In this document: piece by piece, positions 9,133 to 17,919 of the stretch
Layout: each line of letters begins with the position of its first letter
Position numbering within the stretch: position 1 is the stretch's first letter
Assembly: GCF_012163135.1 (NCBI RefSeq)
Contig: NZ_JAAVUP010000004.1
Location: 1 to 64,000, forward strand
DNA from: Neoroseomonas oryzicola
GTDB taxonomy: Bacteria; Pseudomonadota; Alphaproteobacteria; Acetobacterales; Acetobacteraceae
Reading direction: 5' to 3'
DNA length: 64,000 bases
Position numbers and translations under genes: made by a program
The notes under the pieces: model-generated
Seen by the model: the letters and a program-made list of their open reading frames with translations, nothing else
The model's database searches: none
Told to the model about the DNA's origin: nothing

Positions 9133-11916
9133 TCAGGGTTCGGCGAGGAAGGCGCGGGTTTCCGCGACCGCCTGGGCGAGGCCGAGGCGACGGATCAGCA
9201 CGCCGGGCGGCAGCCCGTGCAGCAGGCGGGACGGGCAGCGCGCGTCGAGCATGACGAAGACGCCCTTGTCGTCGGCGCGGCGGATCAGTCGGCCGAAGGC
9301 CTGGCGCAGGCGGTGCCGGGCGACGCGGTCGTCGTAGTCCTTGGGCCGCCCGCCCGAGAGGTGCAGGCGCCGTTCACGGTGCAGGATGGTCGGGCGCGGC
9401 CAGGGCACGCGGTCGAAGACCAGCAGGCGCAGCGCGCGGCCCGGCACGTCCACGCCGTCCCGCATCGCATCGGTGCCGAGCAGGCAGGCATGTTCCTCCG
9501 CGCGGAAGACATCGACCAGGGTGGCGTTGTCCATCGCGTCGACGTGCTGGGCGTAGAGCGGGATTCCGGCCTGTTCGAGCGGGCCGGCGATGCGGGTATG
9601 GATTTCCCGCAGGCGGCGGATGGCGGTGAAGAGGCCGAGGCCACCGCCGCCGGCCGCCATGAACAGTGCCTGGAAGGCGGCGGCGATCTGCCCCGGGTTT
9701 TCCCGCGCGACATCGGTGACGACGAGGCAGCGGGTGCGGGACGCGTAGTCGAAGGGGGAGGGGACGGCGGCGCGGATCGCGGGGATCGGCAGGTGGCTCG
9801 CACCCGTGCGGGCCTCGGCCTCGTGCCAGGCGGTCTCGGGGTCGTCGTCGGCCTCGGCCTCGTCGCGCAGGGTCGCGGAGGTGATCAGCACGCCATGGGC
9901 GGGGGCGGCGACGGCGCGGGCGAAGGGCTCGGTCGGGTCGAGGTGATGGCGGTGCATGCCCGCGTCCGTGTCCGCGCCGCCGCGGCGTTCGAGGGAGAGC
10001 CAGTCGACGAAGGTCGGCCGCATGCCGGGTTCAGGTGGATCGCCCTGGATGGTGGCGAGCATCCCCTGCCAGGCTTGGCAGGGCATCAGGACGCGGCGTT
10101 CGAGGGCACGGCAGGCGGCCTCGATGCGGATGCGGTCGCCGACCTCGAGTTCCTCGGCCTCTTCCTCGAGCCGCGCGGCGAGGCGGTCGCGCAGGGCGCG
10201 GGCGGGTTCCTCCAGGCGCGACAAAGCGCGGGCGAGGGCTTCCGCGGCCGGTGGCAGCGCCTCGGCGACCGGGAAGAGGTCGCATTCGGAATCGTAGAGT
10301 CCGGCGTCCCGGCTGTCCTGCGTGCGGGCGAGGACCTGTTCGCGCACGGCGCGGAGGAAGGTCTCGCCGGCATTGGGGGTTTCGTCGGGGCGCGCGGGGG
10401 TGCTGCCACCGAGCCGCGACGGCCAGCCATGGACCGGCAGGGCGCGGGCGGCCTGCAGCGCGGCGTCGAGCTGCGCGTCGAGGTCGGGGCGGTCGCCGAT
10501 CAGTTCCTCGAGCCGCCGGCGCAGGCCGCGGGCTCGGGACCGGCCGCCCTCGGCACCCAGCAGCCAGCGGCGCATCTCGGCCATCTCGGCGCCGGAGAGA
10601 TCCGCGGAGAAGGCGGAATCGGCGGCGTCAAAGAGGTGGTGGCCCTCGTCGAAGACCAGGCGCAGCGGCGGGCCGTCCTCCCCGCCGCCGAGGGCGGCCT
10701 GGACCATGACGAGGGCGTGGTTGGCGACGACGATCTCGGCGGTCTTGGCGCGGCGGATCGAGTGCTCGACGAAGCAGGCCTTGTAGTGCGGGCAGGCGGA
10801 ATGGATGCATTCGCCGCGACGGTCCGCGAGCGGCAGTACGGCGGAGGGGCCAAACAGCTCCGCGATCCAGCCGGGGAAATCGCCGCCGAGCAGGTCCCCG
10901 TCGCGTGTCGCCAGCGCCCAGCGCGCGACCAGGCCGAGCGCGACGGCGAGGTGCGGGGCCGGGATCGCCGCGGTGAGGTCGTCGAGGTTCAGCAGGCAGA
11001 GGTAGTTCTCGCGCCCCTTGCGCAGGACGACGCGGCGGCGGCGTTCCTCGGGGTCGGGGAAAAGCCGCGCGGTCTCCTGGTCGATCTGGCGCTGCAGGTT
11101 GCGGGTGAAGGTGCTGATCCAGACCGGGGCGCCGTTCTTCTCGGCCCAGAGGCTGGCGGGGGCGACATAGCCGAGCGTTTTGCCCGTGCCGGTGCCGGCC
11201 TCGGCGAGCACCACGGCAGGCGCGCCCGGATAGGCACGAGGCTGGAAGGCGCCGGCGGCGGCGGAGGCGTAGTCGGCCTGCTGGGGACGTTGTTCCGCGC
11301 CGGGGCCGAGGATCTCGGCCAGGCGCCGGCGGGCCTCGGCCGGTTCCACCGGGAAGGAGGCCGCCGGGGTCGGTGGCGCGTTGTCCTCCCATTCCGGGAG
11401 GCGTCGCCAGACCTTGTAGGCGCGGGCGTCGGGCTTGGCCTTGGGGTCGCCGAGGGCTGCCAGGACCGAGGGCGCCCAGGGCCAGCCCGCCTCGCCCATG
11501 CGCGCGGCGAGCGCGGCGGCATCGCGGTTGCGCGGGGCTTCGCGCGTGTCGGCGAGGTGCTGGAGGAGATGTGTCGCGATGTCCGGCAGCAGCGCGACCG
11601 CCGATTCCTCATCGGCCGGCTGCGGCAGGTCGAGCGCGAGGGCGAGGCCGCGCGGCGTCGGTGCGCAGGGTTCCGCCGGGCGGCAGAAGGCGAAGAGCTC
11701 CAGCAGGTCGTGCGCGGCGTCGAAGTCCGGCAGGCCGAGACGGCGCGCCGTCGCCGGCGCGTGGACGAGCAGCGGCGCGGTGTCGCGCACCGCCTTCGCC
11801 GCAGCCTGGGTGTCGAGGACCTCGATCTCGCCATCCGTCGTCAGCAGGACGGCACGGCCGAAGCCCGCGACGAGCGACGGCACGTCGGGCAGGAGGAGTC
11901 GCGGAGCGGTGGCCAT
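9133..11916 (-). CDS. ATP-dependent DNA helicase, DinG/XPD family
   Basis: A 927-residue superfamily 2 helicase. Walker A is at 239-247 (EAGTGTGKT), the DEAH-like box reads VFDEGHHLF, and a four-cysteine iron-sulphur cluster is visible as ENYLCLLN plus CIHSACPHYKAC. The C-terminal motif VI region reads QAFGRLIRRADD. DinG-type enzymes unwind 5'-overhang DNA, R-loops and stalled-fork structures. The N-terminal 200 residues are poorly conserved in type. The island is inserted about 55 bp upstream of its ATG, and the serine recombinase reading frame overlaps its first 308 nt, so its native promoter has probably been displaced. Confidence 0.88.
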   Translation of the reverse strand: MATAPRLLLPDVPSLVAGFGRAVLLTTDGEIEVLDTQAAAKAVRDTAPLLVHAPATARRLGLPDFDAAHDLLELFAFCRPAEPCAPTPRGLALALDLPQPADEESAVALLPDIATHLLQHLADTREAPRNRDAAALAARMGEAGWPWAPSVLAALGDPKAKPDARAYKVWRRLPEWEDNAPPTPAASFPVEPAEARRRLAEILGPGAEQRPQQADYASAAAGAFQPRAYPGAPAVVLAEAGTGTGKTLGYVAPASLWAEKNGAPVWISTFTRNLQRQIDQETARLFPDPEERRRRVVLRKGRENYLCLLNLDDLTAAIPAPHLAVALGLVARWALATRDGDLLGGDFPGWIAELFGPSAVLPLADRRGECIHSACPHYKACFVEHSIRRAKTAEIVVANHALVMVQAALGGGEDGPPLRLVFDEGHHLFDAADSAFSADLSGAEMAEMRRWLLGAEGGRSRARGLRRRLEELIGDRPDLDAQLDAALQAARALPVHGWPSRLGGSTPARPDETPNAGETFLRAVREQVLARTQDSRDAGLYDSECDLFPVAEALPPAAEALARALSRLEEPARALRDRLAARLEEEAEELEVGDRIRIEAACRALERRVLMPCQAWQGMLATIQGDPPEPGMRPTFVDWLSLERRGGADTDAGMHRHHLDPTEPFARAVAAPAHGVLITSATLRDEAEADDDPETAWHEAEARTGASHLPIPAIRAAVPSPFDYASRTRCLVVTDVARENPGQIAAAFQALFMAAGGGGLGLFTAIRRLREIHTRIAGPLEQAGIPLYAQHVDAMDNATLVDVFRAEEHACLLGTDAMRDGVDVPGRALRLLVFDRVPWPRPTILHRERRLHLSGGRPKDYDDRVARHRLRQAFGRLIRRADDKGVFVMLDARCPSRLLHGLPPGVLIRRLGLAQAVAETRAFLAEP

Positions 11917-13615
11917 GGCGCACCCTAGCAGGCGTGGGCGGCGCTGGCGTGAAGGTCGGGGGAGGGGAACCTGCCCCTATCTCCTCTTTTGCCGAACATG
12001 TGGACATAGAGGCAACGATATCGCTGGCGGTGTCCACTTCCCCGGGCCTGAAAGCATCTGCCGCCTGAAGCATCTGCATCAGCCGGCCGACCAACTCAAT
12101 TCCCGGCGGGTCATCGGGCCCGTCGCCGGGGGAGACGATCACCCGGTCGATCAGTGCCCGGGCGGCCTCGAGCGCGGCGGGGTTGCCCTCTGCGTCGAGC
12201 GCCTCCCGGAGGCGGGCGACCTGCGAGGCGTAAACCTCGGCGATGTTCGGGTGCAGCGCTGGCGCGGGCGGCATCTCGCGCCCGATCTCGGCCTGCAAGG
12301 CGTCGCGACGCGCCCGCAACTCGTCGAGCTTCTGCTGAAGGTCAGGTGCCTTCAGCCCGTCCGCGATGGCGTCGACGAGGTTCGCGAGCTTGCGCTCCAC
12401 GGCGCGTAGCTCCTGCTCCCGTCCGGCGCTCGCGCCGGCGGCCTCCGCGCGGCGCTTGTTCCAGGCCGTGATGAACGAGGCGCAGAACCGCTTGACCAGT
12501 TCGGGATGCATCAGCCGGGCAGCGAGCGCCTCGAGCACCTGCGCCTCGAGCTGGGGCCGCCGGAGCCGCCGCGTATTGCGGCAGCCGTGGCCGTTTCGCG
12601 CCGCGGAGCAGCCGAGGTAGTCCTTGCCGAGCGAAGTGAAGGTCCGGCCGCAGCAGCCGCAGACGACCTTCTCGCTGAGCAGGTGCCGAGGCCGGCGGCG
12701 TTCCCAGAAGGCCGGGCGGCTTTCCGCGGAGACAGGCGCCGCCTCGGCCATGAGGCGAGCCTGCGCCTTCTCCCAAAGCGCCTCATCGATGATGCGCAAC
12801 TCGGGCACCGCACATTCGATGATGTTCTCTGGGTCAGCCATGCGCAGCACCTTGCGGCCGGCGACCGGTTCGCGGAGCTTCTTGTGGCGTCCCCAGACCA
12901 GGCGGCCGACGTAGATCGGGTTTCTCAGGATGCCATCGCCGCGCTTCGGTCGGCCGCGGATCGTCGCGTCGTTCCAAGGCGCGCCGTCCGGGCCAGGGAC
13001 GCCCTCTGCATTCAATTGCCGTGCGATCGCGCGCGGGCTGCGCCCGGCGCAATATGCCTCGAAGACCCGCCGAACCACGGGGGCGGTAATCGGGTCGGGC
13101 TCGCGCAGGCCACGTTCAGGCTCGCCGTCGGGACCGAGGCGGCGGATCATGCGATACCCGTAGGGTACGCGGCCGAAACTGCGTCCCAGACGGACACGCT
13201 TCGCCTCCCCTCGCCGCGTATGCTTCCCGATGTCGACGAGCGTCTGGGCGTTGAAGATGCCCTTCACCCCGAGCTTGAGCGGGTCGATCTCGCCTTCGGT
13301 GACCGTATGCATTTGCACGCCCAGGAAGCGCGCCTGCTTGTCGAACGCGGCCACGTGCTCCAGGTCGCGCGAGAAGCGGTCCTGGCTCCAGGCGAGGACG
13401 GCGTCGACGTCTCCGGCCCGCATGGCGGCCAGCAGGGCCTGGTACCCGGGGCGAAGGGTGGTGGCGCCGGAGATCGCGGCGTCGGTGAAAGTCTCTACGA
13501 CGGTCCAGCCCTGCCCCTCCGCATACGCCAGACAATGGTGCACCTGGTCCTCGATGGATCCGGCGTTCTGCAGTTCCGAGCTGAAGCGCGCGTAGATGGC
13601 GACCCGGAGGCTCAT
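11609..13615 (-). CDS. large serine recombinase with chromosomally encoded C-terminal read-through
   Basis: A 668-codon frame beginning MSLRVAIYARFSSELQ, with catalytic Ser12 in the YARFS motif. It has a resolvase domain (about 4-150), a recombinase domain (about 160-270), a zinc ribbon (VVCGCCGRTF with a later LGCSAARNGHGC) and a coiled-coil region. The ATG overlaps the stop of the upstream tyrosine recombinase gene (ATGA). At residue 548 the frame crosses attL; the last 120 codons are flanking DNA, including the out-of-frame 5' end of the helicase gene. Joining the island ends predicts an original protein of about 560 residues. It probably catalyses integration of the island; whether the extended form is active is unknown. 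Confidence 0.85.
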   Translation of the reverse strand: MSLRVAIYARFSSELQNAGSIEDQVHHCLAYAEGQGWTVVETFTDAAISGATTLRPGYQALLAAMRAGDVDAVLAWSQDRFSRDLEHVAAFDKQARFLGVQMHTVTEGEIDPLKLGVKGIFNAQTLVDIGKHTRRGEAKRVRLGRSFGRVPYGYRMIRRLGPDGEPERGLREPDPITAPVVRRVFEAYCAGRSPRAIARQLNAEGVPGPDGAPWNDATIRGRPKRGDGILRNPIYVGRLVWGRHKKLREPVAGRKVLRMADPENIIECAVPELRIIDEALWEKAQARLMAEAAPVSAESRPAFWERRRPRHLLSEKVVCGCCGRTFTSLGKDYLGCSAARNGHGCRNTRRLRRPQLEAQVLEALAARLMHPELVKRFCASFITAWNKRRAEAAGASAGREQELRAVERKLANLVDAIADGLKAPDLQQKLDELRARRDALQAEIGREMPPAPALHPNIAEVYASQVARLREALDAEGNPAALEAARALIDRVIVSPGDGPDDPPGIELVGRLMQMLQAADAFRPGEVDTASDIVASMSTCSAKEEIGAGSPPPTFTPAPPTPARVRHGHRSATPPARRAVARRGLRPCRPADDGWRDRGPRHPGCGEGGARHRAAARPRAGDGAPSRPAGLRRRARPAGALRLLPPGGTLRTDAARPRPRARPAAAGR
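11953..12003. other. attL of the genomic island (B-P' type)
   Basis: The element arm reads, on the minus strand, GTTCGGCAAAAGAGGA (11982-11997). The chromosomal arm is GGGGGAGGGGAACC (11958-11971 region), and the core is near GCCCC at 11973-11977. It aligns with a site at 37,461-37,506 on the element side and with the site at 40,604 on the core. The site lies inside the serine recombinase frame. Confidence 0.7.
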
Positions 13616-14730
13616 CGGCTGCCCCGTCCCTGGCGCTGCCGTCCGCCGCGGCCGATCCGATCCCACCCGTACCTCCTCGCCGCCAGGATTTCCGTTTCCT
13701 GACGCAGACGTTCGATCAGGTCAGCATAGCGCCGTGCGGCAGCGTCTGCCTTGGCCTCATTGTAGTTCTTCATCTGGACCTCGGCGCCATGGCCGAGCAT
13801 GGCGGCGGCCTCGGGAAGCAGTTCCGGTGCTTCGGTCGCGACCGTCGTGGTGATGAAGCGGCGGCAGGCATGCGGCCCGAAGGACCAGCCGAACCATTCT
13901 CGGCTGCGGCGCCGGACGGCGTCCGTCAATCCGCGCGTCGTCAGCGGCGTACCGCCCGCCCCGATCCAGAAGGCATCGGTCGGTGCCGCGCCGGCAAGCT
14001 TGGGCCGGACCACCTCGACGTAGACGTCGAGCATCTCGCTCATCTCATCCGGCACCGGCCAGGTGATCGGCACCTGGGTCTTCACATGTTCGGGCGGCAG
14101 CCTGATCACCCAGCGGTCTGCCTGGCGCTGGATATCCTTGCCGATCGCCATGCTGGCGACGGAGGCGATGCGCGGCCCGCGCATGGCGAGCATGCCCATA
14201 AGGGCGGCGTCGCGGATGGCGCAGGCGCCGTTGGCATAGCCGCGCCCAGAGAGCCCAGCCCGGAAATGCGCCTGTGCGCGATCGGCGATCTCGCGCAGGT
14301 GAAGGTAAGGGCGGGCGCGGGGCTGCTCCGGCAGCCAGCGGCGGAGCGGGATGCCGTGCGGGCGGACCATGAAGCGCGTATCCGCCTCCGGCGCGATCAG
14401 CCGCAGCGCGATGCGCAGGCCGGAAAGGCGAGCCCGGATGGTGGTGTTGCGGTTCCCCCGCGCGCGCTGGTCCTCGATGAAGTCGTCGAGATGCGCCGGC
14501 GTTGCCCGGACGGCCGGCGCCGTGCCGGGATCGAGGAGATCGTGCCGCGCGAGGAACCCGAGCCAGACGCCGTAGTCCTGGAAGGCCTTGCGCAGCGTCG
14601 CCGGGCGCAGGCGACGCGCAAGGCGGTTGGGGCCGAACAGCCCTGCCGACGGTGTGGTCCGCATCTCCCAGAGACGCCGGTCCTCCGCCGGCCACGCCGG
14701 GAAGGGCAGACTGAGGCGCGGGCCCCTCAC
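13612..14730 (-). CDS. tyrosine recombinase/integrase (second of two)
   Basis: A 372-residue phage-integrase-fold protein. A SAM-like N-terminal domain precedes the catalytic part, in which the arginine of GPRIASVASM, the HACRRF box, and the LGHG histidine followed by a tyrosine in MKNYNEA are visible. Start is GTG at 14730, overlapping the stop of the upstream recombinase gene (GTGA), and its own stop overlaps the serine recombinase ATG. The three genes must be co-translated. Such paired tyrosine recombinases occur in Tn554-like elements, but here the third gene is a serine enzyme. Confidence 0.85.
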   Translation of the reverse strand: MRGPRLSLPFPAWPAEDRRLWEMRTTPSAGLFGPNRLARRLRPATLRKAFQDYGVWLGFLARHDLLDPGTAPAVRATPAHLDDFIEDQRARGNRNTTIRARLSGLRIALRLIAPEADTRFMVRPHGIPLRRWLPEQPRARPYLHLREIADRAQAHFRAGLSGRGYANGACAIRDAALMGMLAMRGPRIASVASMAIGKDIQRQADRWVIRLPPEHVKTQVPITWPVPDEMSEMLDVYVEVVRPKLAGAAPTDAFWIGAGGTPLTTRGLTDAVRRRSREWFGWSFGPHACRRFITTTVATEAPELLPEAAAMLGHGAEVQMKNYNEAKADAAARRYADLIERLRQETEILAARRYGWDRIGRGGRQRQGRGSR

Positions 14731-16625
14731 GTTTTCCTCCGGCGGATCCGGCTACGGACCTGTTTGCCGAGCACCAGAGCGCGCGTCTCCTTGCGGCGCC
14801 GCTCAATGATGCCCGCGAGACGCTCTGCGGCGCGGTCGGTCTTGCGGGAGCGGTAGAAGATCATGCTGACTTCCATGGTCCTGTGGCCGAGCAGGAGCTG
14901 CAGGTCACCGATCGCCTCGGGCGTCTCCTCCAGCACCAGCGAGCCGCAGAAGGCGCGAAACAGGTGGACGTTCACCTTGGCCCCGGCGTGACGATGGACC
15001 GCGTCGACGATCGCCTTGGCGAGGCCGCCCGGGTCGCGATGGGCGTCCGCGCGGTCGCGATGCGGGAAGAGCCAGTCGGAGGAGGAGCCGGGCCCGCTGT
15101 GGGGGCGGAAGCCCGTGACGTAGCGATCCAGCGCCCTCGCGAGCGCCGCGCTGACCGGCCAGCGGATGGGATCCGAGTTCTTCGTCTCCTCGCCGGCGAT
15201 CATCAGGTGCGTGACCTTCTCGCGATCGCGGCCGAGCCGGAGCAGGTGCTGGCCCATGCGGAGCGACGCAAGGTTGCTCAGCCGCAGCGGGCAGCAGAAT
15301 TCGAGTTCGATGGCGAGCGCGATGGCGGCGAGCCAGGCCGCCTCGCGCGGGCATGGCGGTCGGGCCTCGACGCCGGGATGCTCGGGGGTGCCGTCGCGGA
15401 TGCGCTCGGCCAGGCTGAACAGCGTGTTCGGCAGATGAAGGAACGCGCCGAGATTGTCCGGGTCCGAGAACTGGCTGAGGCGCCGTTCATTCTTGGCCGT
15501 CATGAAGCGCTGCTTGGGCGGGCGAACCTCCTTGAGATCCTCGAGGACCGGGCCGAGACGATCCGTCGGGAGCTTGACGTGGTGGCGCGCCAGGATCGCG
15601 AGCGTCGCACCCATGATGCCAAGCTGCGCGCCGACCTTCCCGCCCCCACGTTGATGGTGCCAGTTCAGCAGGGTCTGGAGGTTGTCGCGCTCAAGCAGCA
15701 CGGCGAGGGCGGTGATGCGCTCGACGGGAAAGCCAGAGTGGACCAGGCCGGCGATGGCGAGGCGCAGGGCGACCATGCGCGTCTGCACCGAGCGCGGACG
15801 CAGCGGGCGGCGCAGCCCGTCATGCTGGAACAGCCCCTTGCGGTTGGCGCCCGACAGCCGCTGGCGGAACGCCTCGATATCCGCCCGCAGCGAAGCCGGG
15901 AGCGCCTCGAGCGGCAGGGAATACTGTCGCGGCTCGACAAGGGGCGCGGAGAGGCGATGCGCGGGCCAGCCCTGCACGGTCGCGGTGGCCTTGTTCCAGG
16001 CGCTGACGACGCGGCGGATCGTCGCGTGAGCGGTGCCCCGGATGTCGCGCTGTCGGAGGTGTTCCCGATAGCAGCCCACCGTTGCATCGCTCACCGCCGC
16101 GGGCACGATGCCGTGCGCCGAGCAATACCGGACAAAGGCCCGCAGGCGGATCCAGCCCTTGTCGTCGGACATCGCCGCGATCAGCGGCTCCCAGGACGGC
16201 AGCAGGTCGGCGGCGCTGCGGCGGCGCTCCTCCATCAGGCCGAGGCGCTTGAGAAGGTAGGCGATCCAGCCGCGGTAGGCCTTGAAGGTCGTGTCGCTGA
16301 CGCCGCAGGCCGCGGGCGTCGTCGCCGAGAGGATGGCGCGGACGTTATCCACGGTGAACGGTATCGCGCCGAGGTCCGTGCCGGCGGCGCGCCCGAGCAT
16401 GGTGACCGCCGTGCGGAGGTCGCGGCGGCGGGAGGGCGTGAGGTCGTCCCAGCTGTCGATCAGCCCGGGGATCGCCGGCAGCCCGGCCTTGCCGATGCGC
16501 TTGCAGGCGCGGGTCGCCTTGCGGCCGGCGACGGCGAGCGCGCTGAGGGGCGGTGCGATGCGCGAGGCAGCGGAGGGCTTAGCGTTGGCCGCGATCATCG
16601 CGGCGGGCGGGGTCATCTTGTTCAT
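14727..16625 (-). CDS. tyrosine recombinase/integrase (first of two, long form)
   Basis: About 632 residues. The C-terminal catalytic domain shows the RLSNLASLR arginine, HLFRAF (H-x-x-R), LLGHRTMEVS and a following IFY tyrosine; the long N-terminal half is probably the DNA-binding region. The ATG at 16625 (MNKMTPPAAM) is chosen because the longer upstream frame runs through DNA already used by the HTH gene in another frame. Start remains uncertain and no strong ribosome site is seen. It is coupled to the next recombinase gene by GTGA. Confidence 0.82.
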   Translation of the reverse strand: MNKMTPPAAMIAANAKPSAASRIAPPLSALAVAGRKATRACKRIGKAGLPAIPGLIDSWDDLTPSRRRDLRTAVTMLGRAAGTDLGAIPFTVDNVRAILSATTPAACGVSDTTFKAYRGWIAYLLKRLGLMEERRRSAADLLPSWEPLIAAMSDDKGWIRLRAFVRYCSAHGIVPAAVSDATVGCYREHLRQRDIRGTAHATIRRVVSAWNKATATVQGWPAHRLSAPLVEPRQYSLPLEALPASLRADIEAFRQRLSGANRKGLFQHDGLRRPLRPRSVQTRMVALRLAIAGLVHSGFPVERITALAVLLERDNLQTLLNWHHQRGGGKVGAQLGIMGATLAILARHHVKLPTDRLGPVLEDLKEVRPPKQRFMTAKNERRLSQFSDPDNLGAFLHLPNTLFSLAERIRDGTPEHPGVEARPPCPREAAWLAAIALAIELEFCCPLRLSNLASLRMGQHLLRLGRDREKVTHLMIAGEETKNSDPIRWPVSAALARALDRYVTGFRPHSGPGSSSDWLFPHRDRADAHRDPGGLAKAIVDAVHRHAGAKVNVHLFRAFCGSLVLEETPEAIGDLQLLLGHRTMEVSMIFYRSRKTDRAAERLAGIIERRRKETRALVLGKQVRSRIRRRKT

Positions 16626-16753
16626 CGTGGGTATCCATTTTTGGCGAACAGGAAACAGCCGGTAGTTCTTCGGCGCGGCCCACCCATCATGCAGGAGATC
16701 AACGGCCGACCCTTTCGCAGGGGACGTACGAAGCCGTTGGAAACGCAATGCTT

Positions 16754-16939
16754 TCACAGCCACCCTGAGCGGATCAGGCGCTCGACGTCGGCGCGCGCGT
16801 AGTAGCGGCGGCCACAGATGCGCGTGGCGGGCCGCAGGATCCCGTCCCGTTCCCAGTTCCACAGCGTGCGGACGCCGATGCCGAAGATCTGCGCGACCTC
16901 TGGCGCGGTTAGGAGGAGCGGCTCCTTGTCGTCTGTCAC
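16754..16939 (-). CDS. small helix-turn-helix protein (excisionase / AlpA-like)
   Basis: A 61-residue protein made almost only of a MerR-like winged helix: LLLTAPEVAQIFGIGVRTLW followed by a RRYYARADVERLI segment. Proteins of this type beside recombinases often act as excisionases or regulators. Start is GTG at 16939, overlapping the stop of a preceding small frame. It heads the recombinase operon and is a natural candidate for the directionality factor of the island; that is inference from position. Confidence 0.75.
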   Translation of the reverse strand: MTDDKEPLLLTAPEVAQIFGIGVRTLWNWERDGILRPATRICGRRYYARADVERLIRSGWL

Positions 16940-17238
16940 GACGGGCGACCCTTGTGCCGCGTGGCGCTCGCCATCGTCGCAGCGGAGCTTGGCTGGGGGA
17001 CAGAACGGGCCCCTTCCCAGGAGCGGCGCACCGCATCGTCCGCCAGCGCGTCGACGAGGGCAAACCACCGTGTGAAGTCTTCGCAACCGGGAGGTTCGTG
17101 GGAGGCGAGCGCGTGACCCTGCTCGCGATCAGCACCGGTCCCCGGCAACGCCTTCGTCGCCGGCGTGTTCCGGTGGCTGGCGCTCTGGCATGACGGGGTG
17201 CGGCGACCGCTCATGGCGATCAAGCCGAGTAACGGCAT
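16936..17238 (-). CDS. small unknown protein ahead of the excisionase-like gene
   Basis: An open frame of up to 100 codons whose stop overlaps the GTG of the HTH gene (GTGA), the same coupling used by the following genes. The second half (a GCEDFTRWFALVDALADD stretch) looks protein-like; the first half does not, and no ribosome site marks the start, so the true gene may be shorter. No domain is recognised. Confidence 0.4.
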   Translation of the reverse strand: MPLLGLIAMSGRRTPSCQSASHRNTPATKALPGTGADREQGHALASHEPPGCEDFTRWFALVDALADDAVRRSWEGARSVPQPSSAATMASATRHKGRPS

Positions 17239-17352
17239 GGTCGGACGCGTGCGAGAACGCGCTACTCGGAAAACCTCCCGATTTTCGACGCGGACTGCGG
17301 CCGGCGGCCTGGGCTCCTCCGCTCCGTCGCTCCAGGCGCGCCAACCAAGCAG

Positions 17353-17392
17353 GAAAACGAAAGACCCCGCCGGATTGCTCCGACGGGGTCTT
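17353..17392 (-). terminator. rho-independent terminator (minus strand)
   Basis: The arms AAGACCCCG and CGGGGTCTT plus an inner CGG/CCG enclose ATTGCT. Read on the minus strand it is followed by TTTCGTTTT. It closes the gene at 17408-17710. Confidence 0.85.
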
Positions 17393-17407
17393 GGTCATAG
17401 TGGCGGG

Positions 17408-17710
17408 CTACATTCGCCCGTGCTCCGCATCGAGGGCCAAGCCGACGATCGCGACGGCCTTTTCGGACAGCCGCCGCGTTGCGCGATCCAGGGCGTCTGC
17501 CGCGCTCGCCAGGTTTTGGTTCGCGTTGTCCAACGCCTCCTGCAGCTGGCGCGCGTCGTTCGTCCCGCCCAGGCGGTCGTGTTCCGCCGTGAGGCGGTCT
17601 ACCGCCGTCGCGACGTCACGCGAGGCGTCGACGACAGCCTGGAGGTCTTCGGACAGCTCGAGCCAATCCAGGCGCGCAGGCGCGCCCGGCTCCGATTGCT
17701 CGGTCATCAT
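17408..17710 (-). CDS. small coiled-coil-like protein of unknown function
   Basis: About 100 residues, acidic, with long helical stretches rich in Ala, Leu and Asp (DLQAVVDASRDVATAVDRL and ALDNANQNLASAADALDRA), so likely a coiled coil. The ATG at 17710 is chosen because TTGGAG lies just upstream; a GTG five codons earlier is less likely. It has its own terminator and an AT-rich upstream region. No family is recognised. Confidence 0.6.
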   Translation of the reverse strand: MMTEQSEPGAPARLDWLELSEDLQAVVDASRDVATAVDRLTAEHDRLGGTNDARQLQEALDNANQNLASAADALDRATRRLSEKAVAIVGLALDAEHGRM

Positions 17711-17769
17711 GTGCTCCAATTTCACGAGGATTGGCTTGGCGGCTGCTCATGCGCCGCCAATCAAGCGGG

Positions 17770-17919
17770 AGGATATCCGCCCGCTTCCGCTATATTGTCA
17801 CCCCTTTGAATAAATCAAATAATTACGGCGAAAAATCCGCAGAAATCACAATAATATTAGGCATATGCCCTCTTAATACAGTGCAGTTCTTAAGGGGCCG
17901 GGATGGTGGTGCGACCTGT
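17770..17919. other. AT-rich intergenic stretch
   Basis: About 100 bp here are far richer in A and T than the surroundings (17,805-17,890). This probably holds the promoter of the minus-strand gene at 17710, although no clear -35/-10 pair was settled on. The composition is typical of imported DNA. Confidence 0.4.

Noticed and set aside
9103..11928. Plus-strand open frame of 941 codons
   Set aside because: It is antisense to the DinG-type helicase, whose motifs are clear. The opposite frame has no protein-like pattern.
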